Below, piece by piece: positions 35,401 through 48,600 of a stretch of DNA of 64,000 nt (positions are counted from its first letter, which is position 1; each line of letters opens with the position of its first letter). This stretch comes from Psococerastis gibbosa. Its lineage: Eukaryota > Arthropoda > Insecta > Psocodea > Psocidae. A model generated the notes under the pieces. That model searched no databases. It was not told where the DNA came from and saw only the letters and a list, made by a program, of their open reading frames with translations. Location of the stretch: positions 15,783,344 through 15,847,343 of the forward strand of contig OZ020487.1 in assembly GCA_963971405.1 (NCBI GenBank), given 5' to 3'. The position numbers were made by a program, and so were the translations under genes.

Positions 35401-36409
35401 CCCCCGTTTGATGTTATTAATCAGTATTAGTACTGCCCAGACCTCTCCAAATCACTCCTTGCCGTTGAATTCTAGAAAATTTTTGAAGAGTTAGACGTTT
35501 GGATTTGACCGCTATCTAGTTAATAAAATGTGGAAGTCAGGTCTACATACCCAAAAAAGGCATTTGCAATGTAGCCAATTATTGTTAGCTGACCTCCAAT
35601 ATCTCGGACGTGAATACCCTGAAATACATATTTTTTTTAAATATATAATATGATCGTAAAAAAAACCATGGTTTCGCCTGCAGGAATTAGCACTGTTTCA
35701 TAAAGGAGATGTTACAAATTGTTAATGTCGCTGCGGATATCCCTAGCAGTGGAAATATCGTAGACAGCTTGTAAGAAGTGCAACCAAATATACGAAGATT
35801 CCAGGGATAGTTAAGGAAGCCAATTAAGCTATGGGCAAACCAACTGCCAGAAAGGCTAAGCGAGTATGATAAATAAATGATTTGGCCGCAATGATTACAC
35901 TATCTGGCGAGGTCTATTAAAGCCTAAAGGGGAAGGGAGAAGTGATGCACTGCTAAGACAAATTACCCTGAGCTTATACATGATCCGAAATTTGTTCTCC
36001 TTTTGTCAATACTTTATTCTCGTGCTATCACCATCAACTGGTAGCCAAATACGCGAATATTTGCGCTCTCCCTCCATTCATTTTAGGCAATTGTAGCCCA
36101 TCGTAAAAGATGCCTTTTGACAGCTTGCTCATCGCTTCCTTTGCTTATCCGGGCGGTTTTCCTTATTGGATTGCCTTTTGACGCAATATGTACTTTCAAG
36201 ACTGCATGGCATAAGCGAATCGGACAAATATATAGTACCTGGTATTTAAATAAGTTGTCCAGCGATCTAGATGTTCCCAGAAGGGTATCCATAAATGCCA
36301 CTATAGCACCTAAACTTAGGTAAAAACAAGCTTGAAGGGCAATAATTTGTGAAAGTATCAGTATGGGGTCCCACGTTGTGGATCTAAATTGACCCGTTAG
36401 TTTCTTCAT
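32423..36409 (-). CDS. SYS1: SYS1 Golgi trafficking protein homologue, 3 exons, 159 aa
   Basis: Minus-strand exons are 36239-36409 (57 codons, MKKLTGQFRSTTWDPILILS, ending KYQ before GTACTA), 35551-35618 (GIHVRDIGGQLTIIGYIANA) and 32423-32663 (VELWYIVERTKLCLDF to the stop). All borders are GT..AG and phases agree (171 + 68 + 241 = 480 nt). SYS1 is a small four-helix membrane protein of the trans-Golgi that recruits the small GTPase ARFRP1/Arl3 and so helps localise GRIP-domain golgins. The length matches the family (about 156 aa), as do the FRS..WDP.LILSQ start, the KLCLDFT segment, WW.LN and the GEFLCLRTEMKAIPL end. The start codon lies 231 bp from that of XKR on the other strand. Intron 2 (about 2.9 kb) holds five repeat elements. 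Confidence 0.95.
32788..33616 (-). mobile_element. Helentron-like (HINE) element, complete, in SYS1 intron
   Basis: A full-length minus copy, sense relative to SYS1. The hairpin end is at 32788 and the GCTTTCC end at 33616, preceded by TT on its own strand. The GTCT array is reduced to two units. Confidence 0.85.
33649..33858. repeat. Long perfect-looking palindrome (about 68-bp arms)
   Basis: The left arm 'gctcatcaaagttgtagaag' onwards to 'ttttcgaaattgt' is repeated inverted at 33791-33858 with at most one or two changes, around a 74-bp AT-rich spacer. It resembles a fold-back MITE, but no TSD or relative was found. Confidence 0.85.
33951..34335. mobile_element. Composite Harbinger-type MITE, TSD TAA
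   Basis: Same layout as 13198-13581, with TAA on both sides (33948-33950, 34336-34338). It lies in SYS1 intron 2. Confidence 0.88.
34499..34903. mobile_element. Composite Harbinger-type MITE, TSD TTA, inner unit inverted
   Basis: The outer ends GGCGGGTTTTCCACC and GGTGGAAACCCCGCC are flanked by TTA. The inner core runs in the opposite direction to the other composites ('cataacgccattttttaat'). A short duplication of the end lies near 34510-34545. Confidence 0.85.
35021..35248 (+). repeat. tRNA-derived SINE (SINE-1), forward, with (TTAA)n tail
   Basis: The head 'catgtagagtagtggtacgg' and B box GGTTCGAGTCC are followed by the body and a TTAATTAA-rich tail. It lies in SYS1 intron 2, antisense to the gene. 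Confidence 0.85.
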
Positions 36410-36640
36410 TCTTTATAGAGTTTCGTTTTAAAGGTAACTAATAATTATTACACTTTATTATAAATCATCTAGGTTCCAGTTTGTTAATTGTTTACAAAAT
36501 AAAACGTGGAAGCAGCCAAAACTGGCTGACAGTAGAGCGCATTGAGCGCAAGCGCGTTGGGCTCGCGCCCGCGCAGTCGCAGATGATCCAACACCCAAGG
36601 CAAGGGTTGCTTGTTTACGTTTACGTCAGAATATTTTGTC
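36410..36640. promoter_or_regulatory. Head-to-head promoter interval of SYS1 (-) and XKR (+)
   Basis: Only 231 bp separate the two start codons. The part next to XKR (about 36537-36592) is GC-rich with many CpGs, including 'gagcgcaagcgcgttggg' and 'tcgcgcccgcgcagtcgc', NRF1-like palindromes often found in bidirectional promoters of housekeeping genes. The SYS1 side is AT-rich. No TATA box is evident. Confidence 0.65.
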
Positions 36641-39600
36641 ATGGCGGCGGACGAGTCGGTTGTGAAATTTAACTCCGCGAAAGAATTGGCTCAAATTGAA
36701 AACGCAAGTGATTACAAGAAAGATGAGAACGTTAAAACGTTTCAAGAGTTCATTCTTCCTAAGTTTTACATTTTTAACCTTTTATTTTCAATATTTACCT
36801 TTATTGTGGAACTTTATTTTCTTGGAAGGCTTGCCTATGTTTACACGTTAAATAATGAAGGGGTGTATTTTACCTTGACGGTAGTTTTTATTGTAATACC
36901 TGCATTGGTTACAACTGCGTTTAGCATGAGATGGTAAGTAAACATATTCTTGTATTTTAATGTGTCAATGTGGAGCAATTCAGGGACATAGGTAACGGTA
37001 GTTAAACATAAATTTTACCTTAATGGGGTAACTTGAAAGAGAATTTAGAAGTTACCTACCTATTTGTACGTGCCTAGAATTGTTAGGGTCTCAGTGTAAT
37101 AAATTTTAATTTTTCATGTTATATTTTTGTAATAGCCTTCCAATCAAAATAAGCAGACTGACAGGCCCTAAGCTCATCATAGGATTTAATATTCAGAGCT
37201 TTGTGACTAGTTTTAGTAGTTTCAAGGAAATGGCAGAATCGTAACTACGTTCTCATTTTGGCTGTGGTGTCCTACTGTATTAATTTATTGAAGTATATTA
37301 CATACAATACTTCAAATGATGTTGCAACAAGAGGTTAGAAACCGTACCGTACTTGATAAGGTAAAGGCCTACGTTACGGTAGGTACTCGTTAGGGCCTTT
37401 TCATACAGGTCTTTAGGGGTTTGACATTTTAAACCAAAACCCTATTCAAGGAAAGAACGTCTTCGCGTCGTGTGTATTAGCCTTACCCTATTAGACCGTG
37501 CATCGGACATTTTCACAACCACTGCCTTTATCCCTGTTTATTCAGTTCCTCACTAACGCAATTCGGTGACACCCTCCTGTTCCTTAACCTAACATCGGAC
37601 ACCCTCTCACTACGCGTTTTTGTAAAAAGTTGAAAACCATGTCGCATCCCTTAGGCCCAGTAATTTGTGATTTGCCGATGTCTCTTCCACTGTATAAATA
37701 GGGCTTGGACGCTTGGTGAATGGTTGGTGCAACGCCACAGAGTCTTAATTCAGAAGATTTCTATGATCGGGCGTGTCTAGGGGAAAACCGTGCACTTCTG
37801 TGAGGTCGGCTTCATTCCAGCTTCCAAAATCGACAAGAAATTACTGCTAGCCCTATAGCTACAATTGAAAAGAGGTTGGCAAACCACGACTAGGAGATTC
37901 GTCCGTGTGTACCGGTCCTTAGAACCCATACTCCTAGCTGCATTTTGATACATTTTAATTGATATGTAGCTGTCACTAGTTTGGTCACAGTTTTTCGGAT
38001 TCGGATTCCATGTCAAAAAGTGAGCCAGAATGCAAAAATTTCAAACGAATGTCATTAATAACTGCAGTAATTGTATGAAATCATAAATTATGGAAAACGC
38101 GGGAAACTAGCCCCATATATCTTTGATGTGTCACCGACAATTCTTGAAATGGAATTATAACAGTTTTACTATTTCCAGCACATTTTTTCGGTGTAAAAAT
38201 TTTAGGCGGAAGCCAGTGCATAAAATACCCGGTATTTTTTAACGAAACACCTGCAATATCTTATAATAGTTTGTATGCCCTGTAGGTGGCCTACATGTTG
38301 GAATGATCTGTAAGACAATCATGCAGGCATAGCATGTACCCTACTTGTCCAGCATCAGAATAGATTCGCTTCTTCTCGCATGTTAAGTCGCAAGTATGCG
38401 GAGAGATGGCTGGATATTATGTTTTAAAATGGTTCCACATGTGGTTTCCCCGTTTATATTTTCCCGCAAACACTTGTGCGCCAGAAAGATAAAATAGCGT
38501 AGAGCTTATGACAATGTTTTTGTAAGCTGACAAGTTTGCCCGTGTGTATCATAGTCGTACCATAGTCAGCTTGATTTGCAACGGCTGTGGAACATCGGTA
38601 TTGTGATCCATGTCAAGGTATTCCCTACCAACACGATCGCATCTAGTACCTGTTTCTCATGGCCACATTTGGATTTTACAACGTGCGTCATCCTTGCCCA
38701 CCAATTTCAGGCCGGATTCTAATTCATAGTTATTTTTACCAAATTATCAGTCGAAGGTTATCGATGGCACTCACTACAGTTTTCATTTAAAATCCTTTAC
38801 CCAGTCTTAAATAAAATGGTTAATAGACTTACGCAAATTATTGATAGGTTAATGTACTCGTATATTAAAGATACATCATACCTCTACCAGACCAGCCCAC
38901 AGTCCTTAGGCCTACACCCTCATTAGATGTGTTGCCATGGCGTTTTTTTCGAATGCCGTTTCTAATTTTTGTCTGACGTAGAGGTTATTTTTGCTTTCCA
39001 ATTTATACGTAGTATAAGGAAAGCTTTGTAATGGTCGAAATTTTCGATTCCGAGATTTCAACGGATTTACACGTTTTGAGGTCCCAGGAACTAAAAAAGT
39101 GGTTTTTACGAAATATCTATCTGTAGCTGTGTCTGTCTCTATGTATGTCTGTCTGTCTGTCTGTCTGTTCATCGATTTCCGGGCAAACTACTTGGTGGAT
39201 TTGGGTGAAATTTGGCATGTAGGTTCACAAAAATCATACCTTGGGACCATTTATTTATATTTTGGGCTAACTCAATTTGGAATTTATTATCAAAAAACTC
39301 TAAAAAACGTCTAAAAAAATTATTTCTCAAAAACGGCTCCAACGATTTCTTTTAAATTCACTTATATTCTAGTCGTTATTAATGTTAATAAAATGCGGGG
39401 GGTCGCTAACCCCTTGATAGTTTTTTTCTGGGGGTAATAAAATAAAAATAACTTAATTTTAATGAAAAATGACTAAAAAATAATTTTTCTGCGAAACCTT
39501 TCTATCGATGATTCCTATTTTAGGCATGTTTTAGGTGTTAAATTGAGTAACGAAACCGGTCAGTTTGCTTTCCCAAAAACTATTTGGTTTTGTGCCAAAA

Positions 39601-42600
39601 AATTTATTTTGAAAAAATGAAAGCAAATTCACGCTCAAATGCATTGCGTGCCCTGCCATTATTGCTGTGTGGTAATGTGTTGGTCTGTCCTATCTAGAAT
39701 TATGTTACCTCCAGTGAAGTCAGGTGGACCCCCCCCTCCCCGTGATATCCGAAATTTAACTATAGGAAAATTATTTACCATGAAATTAATCATTTTCTCT
39801 CCCTACTAATTGATAAATTGGAAAGCATGTTCGAGTAAACTCGGACCGGTTCTTTTATATATAGGTCCGTTGTTCAATGCCAACGACCCCATGGATTTCT
39901 GACATTATTTGTATTGTTTCCGTATGCATTTTTGGCCATTGGCAAACTGATATACGTTCTCGATGTCAACCTACCCCGGCTACAAGCGATAATGGACAAG
40001 CTTATGAAAGCTTACTATTAACGCATTGAAACAGGCGAAAGCATGACTTAACCAAGTACAGATACGAGTCATGGTACAAAGGACTTAATTTTATTATTTT
40101 TTTAATTTTTTTATCTAATTCCAGGAATCCCTATCACAATATTTGTGCTTAACCCAGACGCTGATTGTGTCTTGTTAAAAGTGACCTCTTACAATCAGCT
40201 GTAATGTGTCCATGACAGAGTAATGAGACCTTTATAAAGTCCTACTCACTATGACTCTATACTACGTCTAGACGGAGTTTTTGGTACCAAGCAAATGTCA
40301 CATATTATGCTTTTCAAAAATCTACCGGTGGTGCCAGGACTTTAAATAGAAAACAAATTACTGACTACTGTGAGTCATTATTGTAGTATATAAGGGCCGC
40401 ATTGGAGTATACCCGAGGCACTGCTGCCAGTTAATGCTGCCTACTTGGCTGATTATATATAATAACTAAAGGGTATAAATATGTATTGTTGTATTATTGT
40501 ATCTATATTACTATTTTTATTTTTTAATTACTTCATTATTATAATTAATTTTGTCAACTTGAGTGTGTTGGTACCCCGCACACCTTCAGGTTAAGGGGGC
40601 CTACAAAATAATTTGTTACGCCAATCATTTTAGAAAAATATACCAATTGTTATTATTATTATTATTATTATTATAAAGCTCCTGTGAGGCCTGTGACATA
40701 GTTATCTACCACGTAATATAACAACATTAAGAAACAATTGGTGAGGGAAGAACCTTACAAGTGTGAAAATCAAATATCTCATGAAGCATCAATAATTATT
40801 GAGTTGTGAAAAATACCAGGACAAGCAGAAAATTTTTATGAGCATTTTCATGAATAATGTACATATACGTATCTCTGTAAATTGTAAATAGATTAGCCGG
40901 TAGAGTAGCCCTTCGGGGCTAAAGCTTGCCTAATATAAAGACGTATTTCATTTCATTTCGTCTCTTTCTAATATAGATTGGCCTCAAGCATTGAATTTGA
41001 TTTGTACAAAGCGATTGGTGTGATAGTCCTCAGGAAGGAGTTTAGTTAAGAACTGGGGCCAATTGGTGCCAGGGAATGCCATATGGCATGTATCGAAATG
41101 TAGGAGAGCATTTCTGCTCATTTAATGGATATTTTTGGAGGCTGAACGATCGATAATTCTTGTTACTTTCTACAAATAAAAGCGTAGTAGGGGTTCTCCG
41201 ATTCGCTCTTGAGACAATCCGACACTCCCACAGTTCGTGTCTTCTAAAATTTCACAGGAAATATCCCTCTACATTTTATTACATATACCTACTTAGGTAG
41301 TATGTGACTGTCACTAAAACCAATTTTGTATTGGAACTCCTGAGGCTTCCTTATTCCTCAATGTCCTTTATTTCTTACAAATCGATGTCAATAATTGTGA
41401 CATGAAAATGAAGAGGTACATTTGTTTGTGGCTCTACGATCTCTATTTCCTGTCAAATTTGACTTTGAGTCTTTTAGAAATAATTATATTAATGACAAAT
41501 TTTTTAATAATCATGCCGGGGTTGGTAGACGGTAGGTTATTCCCCATGCATGGACTCTATAGTATAGAGTCAAGTAATAGCAGCTTGCTTTCCACTTGTG
41601 TAGTATTCAAACGGCCTTGTCATTGTGATAAATACTCTAATCATATTTGCAGGTACCTTGACGACGAAGATGAAATGAACACGGCCAAACGACCGCGCCT
41701 TTGGCAGCGGTGGACGTTACGACTGGTGATGCTTTTTCTTCAGATGGCACCCCTACTCAGGTAGGTGTATCCATTAAGAAAGGTAGTAATCACCTAACTA
41801 AAATTAACTATTAACCAAGAGTAAGAGCGGATTAACGATAAAAGATCCCTTACCTCCATTTCGGTGAGAAGAGCAAAATGGACGGGTCACCTGATCAGAC
41901 AAGAAGGACATCTAAGCACCATATTAGAAGGCACAATCGAAGACACCAATGCAAGAGGGCGACCAAGGAAGGCGTACGCAAAAGACCTCAAGAAAGATAT
42001 GAGATGCGGAACCTACTTGGAACTCAAGCACCATATTAGAAGGCACCAATGCAAGGGGCGACCAAGGAAGGCGTACGCAGAAGACCTCAAGAAAGATATG
42101 AGATGCGGAACCTACTTGGAACTCAAGAGAACAGCCCAAGACAGGGAGGAGTGGAGAATGAGGTGGAAAGATTGCTGCAAACCAATCCTTAGATTGCAAC
42201 TACAGAAGGAGAAGAGCGGTTCCAAATATACTGCGGAGCAGAGAAGAGCAGGGCACGAGAAGAGCTCATGGAGTGGTGGCAAAGAAAATGGAACGACAGC
42301 CTAAATGGACGTTGGAACTGGAACCTAACTAAAGACTTGCGGGAGTGGTTGAGTAGAAAGCATGGACAGCTCGACTTCTACTTAACACAGTTTCTAACTG
42401 AACATGGCAGTTTTCGGGCTTTTCTTCATGAATGTAAAAGAATTACTACAAACCGGTGCATATACGACGTGGAAGAGTATACGGTCGCACTTACTTGCTT
42501 TTTCCATGTTGTGTTGAGAGCGAGCGGATTCTCGCTCTCAACACAACAACAACGTCCAGGTATAAAGGTCAGTGCGCAGCCCCCTACCCAGTCACTCGCT

Positions 42601-45600
42601 ACGGAGCCACCGAGGTACAACCTTCGAAGTCTACCCAGCGCCACTGAAGATGTCGACCGCAGATGTTGACGAAACGTTTGGAAGTCCACTTTCGATTCGA
42701 CCACGGTCCATCAGCCCGGATTCTACTGGTTCTTCATTTGACTCCGGCCGTGAAAGCTTATGCAGTTACTTACTTGCTTTGACTGTCGGCGGTGGGAAAG
42801 CGAGAGGAGGGCATGTGAAGCCAAGATTGGAACTCTACAGTAAATGTGGACATAGTGTGGAAAATGGTTCAGTCAGAGGCGGCTTGGTGTGCTATAAAGG
42901 AGTTGGCATGGCTCATCTTGAGCAGCAAGATGAAAGTGGAAAGACCTTAACCAGAACTTAGACCACAATATGAAAATAAGATACGACTATCTGGAAGTCT
43001 GACTCAAGCATTCAGCTAGTATTAAATCCGACAAAATCCCATAGGTTTCGTCATTATCATTCATTCAGAGCCACATACAAATCCAAAACTGCACAGCTTC
43101 TAATACAGCCCCTAGTTTCTACAATTCAACCCCTCCCCTGGAAGTAATGCTGAAAAGTGGTAGCGTAGAGAATCCTTCGTATTTCAATGCAAAATACTAT
43201 GCGTAACAACTGCAGTGGCAACATGATACAATGCTTACTGTAGCACAATTTGGGTAAAGTCCTAAGTGTAATAATTTCAGATGATAATTTAAATTTCCTT
43301 TTTTTTATTTAAATGAATTTTTCATCTGACTATATCCGTTATATCATTGCGATTGTGGAAAGAGAAATTAATTACTTTTGTCCGAAGCGCTCGTATACGA
43401 AATATTTTGAAATCTGTAACTTAATGGGTTAATTATAGGAGTGGGCCAAAAAGCCCAAAATTCGCTCACATGGAAAATAAAGAAAATTTTCTTTCTTTCC
43501 TTAAGAATGGTTGAGTGAAGCTCCGTCTTTACATGAATACTTGCCGATAAGCATCATTGTCGGCAGTTTCTAGGAAATCAAGAATTACCTAAACTGTGCA
43601 AATCGGTCAGATATTGTAGAGGTTAACACGATGTCCCGGTAAGGCATTTGTAATTTTTTTGAAGGACTTTTTATGGCCCAAAGGTCCATTGTCCAATGCC
43701 AACGACCTCGTCGATCTCGGACATTATTTGTATTGTTTCCGTATGAATTTTTGGCCATTGGCAAACTGGTATACGTTCTCTATGTCAACCTACACCGGCT
43801 ACAAGCGATAATGGACAAGCTGAGACAAGCTTACCAAGTACAGATACGAGTCCCCCCCCGGTAAGGCATAGATCGTGGGTTTGAGTCCATCTCTGACAAG
43901 TTTTTCTTATTTCCTTTTAGAGGGCGGCAGCTTTCTGAACTAGTTTATTTCGAGGTAAAGGACTGGTAATACTACTTGTAGTCCACAGTCCACAGTTTTT
44001 TGCCGTAGCCATAAGTTGTTTGTCATTTTCAAAGAGTAGGCTTGAGGATGGCCTTGATTGCATGTGATTAGTGAGCCTGCATCAGGTGGGAAGTGGTATT
44101 CTGCACTTCCGTAGAACTGCCATCCTTCACAATAGTTACTGATTAATCCCGATGCAATTGCATTGTCCTTCCCAACAGAGCTCATTGTCATTTCATGTAA
44201 TTTTCTTTTCTCCCCAAGTTAATTCATTGCATTGTCAACCTGCTTATTATACGAGTACGCCAACGGCCTTACCAAGTTGAATCCACGAGAACAGAGCGTG
44301 TTTCAAACTGCGACAAACTTGGTAGTGTGCACAGTGTTGGCAGGGGAACATGGTGGGACATCATAACGCGCTGAGACTATACTAGTCAGTCGTGGCGAGT
44401 CTTGGTCACCTCCGAATTAATTTTGTGACTTTATACTATGTGAATTCCCCTTCTCCCCGAGATGAAGGAGTCTGCCCTTATGGTGCCTCAACTTAATAAA
44501 CAAGCAGACTCACTTCCCCCGCCAGGCTGACATGGTTGCTTAAAGCAGAAATGCTGAAAGCAGGTGTTGGAAAAAAATACGAGTACGTTGAAAACATACA
44601 GCACTGTCCTAAATAATTGGTTTGATGCAACCTGCGTCGTAACTGATAACTTTGCCCGAGCTGATTGATAATGAACCTTAAGATGATGCATATAAATATT
44701 ACTTAGCAAGCATTTACTTACAAGCATTACTTACTTACTTTTACGTATCCAAGCGAACGTCCCAAAATCGGGTGAAATTGTAGGCAGCGTTGTTGGCCTC
44801 CCACTGGTCGTCTTTCGTGCATGATCAATCAATCAATCAATCAAATATATTTCCAAACAAACAGTTACGGTATTGTTTCATTTTCCTATGGCCTAGGCCC
44901 GTTTTAGGATAGAAAATGATGGGCCAAACACCATATCGCCTTTTCCAAGTCAAAGGGAAGTAACTCAAAAAAATCAAAAAATGAGTGTTTGGTATCCAAA
45001 AAAGCAGAAAAAAAAAACTCTCCGTTGAATGAAACAGAAGTAAATTGGAGAAAAAAAATCTGGATTCAAATTAAATGAGTTAATTCTCTTTCTGAGCAAC
45101 AAAATCCCCACATGTTACGCTACTTGGTATAGAAGTGACTCCACTTTCTTCTCTACGGCCCGATTTATGCTCCAAACGGAAGCAACTCGAGCTCCTTTAT
45201 TCATTTTATTTGAAAAAAATCAAAAAGAAAAAACGCCAAAACTGATTTTGAAATTTACTCGAAACTAAAAATTTTGAGTTACTTCCCTTCGACTCGGAAA
45301 AGGCGATATGCATGCCTCTGGGCTGCAGTCAATGTTCAGCGGACTTCAGAATTGGCTGTTTTGCTATTGCGTAGTTTAGTCTTAGCACCTTAGGCTATGT
45401 GCCTGCTTTTCAAATGCGTTGTCGTTATTTCACTCGTCGAAGCGTATCAATGAACTCGGCTCGTCAAGGTCTTGGACAAGTACTTGAATTTTATGAAGCA
45501 TTCTGATGTCAGATTATCGGATATCGCTTTAACTAATAATGGGATGTTATGAATTTTACATCTATTGTCTTCGATTAATATGATATGACTTATTTATTGT

Positions 45601-48600
45601 TACTTTAAAATGTAATACTTTATAAATTGTGGTTGTTATATACTTATAAGGGGTAAAAAACTATCGGATCCAGCAGGTTCACCTGTCTAATTGTTACCTT
45701 ATGTTACATCTTCTGTCTTCTTCTGGAGTTTCAATCTATCGATTGGTTTGTAGCGAATGTTTCAATTTCCTTCTCCACTCTTGTGCGGTTCGGTTTAGTA
45801 CAAGGTAGATGTCGCATCCTAGATCTTTCTTGATGTTATGTAGATACTCTTTCCCCCGTCTCCTCCTGCATTGGTGCCTTCGACCATACCCACAAAGATG
45901 TTCTTGAGGAGTCCTTCATGTCCTCAGAATATGCCCCATGCATTTGGCTCTATTGAACTTACTTTTACTTTTACATCGCCTTTGTCCTCAGGGAGGGTCG
46001 GCGGCACAGCAGCAGCGTTTCCAAACAACTCTGTTTAGAGCGTCTTCCTTGTTCAGAGCGAGAGTCCTTATGTCTTCTTCGATTTTTCTGGGGAGTGTCA
46101 TTTTCGGTCTTCCCCGGGGGCGGGGTCCAGGGAGTGTCATGTTCTGTATACGCTTTAGGAGGGATTTTTCCTCTCTCCTCTGGACGCGGCCCCACCAGCT
46201 GAGTCTTCTTTCCCTCAGTTTCAGTGCGACATCAGCAGTTTACATCTCCAACCTTATGTCCTCATTTCGGCGCCGGTCTTGCAGGGTCACTCATTGAAAT
46301 GGGGGCAATAATAGATCTTTTTTCTTTTATTCTAAGGAGCCTATCTTCGTTGGTGATATTTTCAAGATTCTTCTATAGCACGACATCTCGAAATACTTCT
46401 AGCTTTTTTTTTTCTACTGTAGGTTAGGTTAAATGTTGGATACATAAAATATCTTCGATTGAAGAATTCACTGGTTAATTTTCAATTGGGTACTTATATA
46501 TGTTGATCTTAGGCAAATTTTCGTCGTCAACCTACTCACCTACTAGGGCGGCTATTCCACTTGTCAGTTTTTCTTCATTTGTGCATTAAAAATTGATAAG
46601 ATTTTTGTTTTAAGGAGAATATTATGTAGATACTTACCTTATCTATTATAAATTAAGTTATGATATGGTAGAGACTTATTATTGATGTTTCCACCATATT
46701 ATAACTTACTTTATATTAGATATGTTAAGTATGTACATACTAGTCTCATTAAAAAAAATCTTATTAATTTTTAATGCACAAATGAAGAAAAACTGACAAG
46801 TGGAATAGCCGCCTAACGAAATTATTCATATTATGCGAATTGTGGGTTGTAGCGTTCATTGACGAGCTGTATTGTCTATAGAGAGATTTTATGGTGTGTT
46901 GTCCTTGTTCCTATTTTATCGTAGTATAAAGCAAAGTTCTATTTTATTCGTTCACATAATGTGAGACATGTACTGCAAAGTTACGGTTGAAACAATGAAT
47001 TAATAAATCGTTGCTATAATGGCTGTTGTTGACATGACAAACTTGTACTGTATTGTTTCGTCAAATTTTTCAGTGTGCATACTGGCAATGGACAACTTTC
47101 CTATAGAATTAGGTGATGTGATTTGGTTGTCAAGTCTCAATTGCAGCACTTGGAACGGGTATCACCTGTTTTTCCCGGCTAATCTTCTAGGGAATACCTC
47201 TAGCAATGGCGGATCCACGGGGGGGGGGGGGGGGGGGGGTCGGGGTGGTCATGACCCCCCCCCCCCCCAAATGAGTTAATTCATAAGATACCAAGTAAAA
47301 AAAAATTGAATAAAACTCAACTTTTCAACAAAAAAAATTACCTTTTAAACTTACAAAAAACTTGAGACCCCCCCCCCTCCGCTGGTTCCACCCTTGACCT
47401 CTAGTTGCAGATTTCATGTAGTCTCGTTTTTATTTATTCCACTCCCCTGAACAGACCAATTTAGTGACATAGGTATACCTAATAGATGAGGACTGAATAC
47501 TGATATTACAAATTATTAATTATAAAGTTTACGTTATTATTATAATTCAACTGATCAACGAAGCCAACTGCTATTTCGTCGTAAAATGAATAAAATAAAA
47601 TAAAAAGTGATACGATATACATCTCTATATAAGCTAATAATGGGTGCCATATTTGAGAATCGACAACCAAATCAAAGGTATGGATTTTTGCCAGATTTTT
47701 TTAAATTTTGAAGAACAAGTAGAATCAGCCCGGATTCGACTCCGGCCGTGAAAGCCTTTGCAGTTAAATTTTTAAATTTTATTTCTGTAGGATAGTTGTC
47801 AATTGTCCCAAACGTCCACACACCTACCTCCATTTACTACTATTATTGCCGAGCTCAGACAGAACTTGACAAAACGTTAAATTGGCTGGCAAAGCAAATA
47901 CATGGTGTGGAGATCGATCAACCAATATAAAGTCAATGGTGTCAAGTACAAATTTCTTATTCATTGCATGGGTTCGGAGTCAATTGCTTATGAGATGTGT
48001 TGATCAGTTCTGGCAGCTCGAAATTGAATTGCTTTGTCCTTGCTCTCTTATTGCACTATTGTGCTCTTGGGTGGAAATTTCTCATTCAATTTCGCCGAGA
48101 ACTGATGAAGACACGTGTACTGTACATTGTACACACAATATTGTAGTTAAATTTCTTTAATGTTTGTTTTACAATGTCGGAGTGGTAATCATTCAGCAAA
48201 CAGAGATCATTTGTCTGCAGAAAGATGTATTTTCATGATTATACCTCCATACATGTCTGCTGCAGAATTTATTGAGTACACTAGCTTATGGTGCATTCAG
48301 GGATGTATTAGAATAATATTCCATGTCATATGTAATTAATCCTACTGTTCAAACGCCGTAGATTTAGCTTGGGCCCACTTTTGATTTTGCCTAACTATAT
48401 TAAACAGAAATAATAATAATAATAATAATAATAAATTCGTGTATTTTTTCATAAATTTTGATATTTTGTTTTGTCATGCATACCATACAATGAACAATTA
48501 TTGTAAGTTGAACAATGAAAAAAGTGTAAATGCTAAAGTTGTAGATCTTCTTATTACCTACATTTTTGCTATACGTAACGTTTTTCCATAGGACTTGTAG

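Noticed and set aside
39117-39170. GTCT/GTCTCT repeats as an independent microsatellite or CRISPR-like array
   Set aside because: The array is internal to the Helentron-like element and recurs at the same place in its other copies; there are no spacers.
42572-42961. 129-codon frame as a host exon (contains GSSFDSGRESLCSY)
   Set aside because: Pieces of the same DNA recur near 47727 and 61102, there is no splice context in phase with XKR, and it adjoins LINE debris; treated as repeat.
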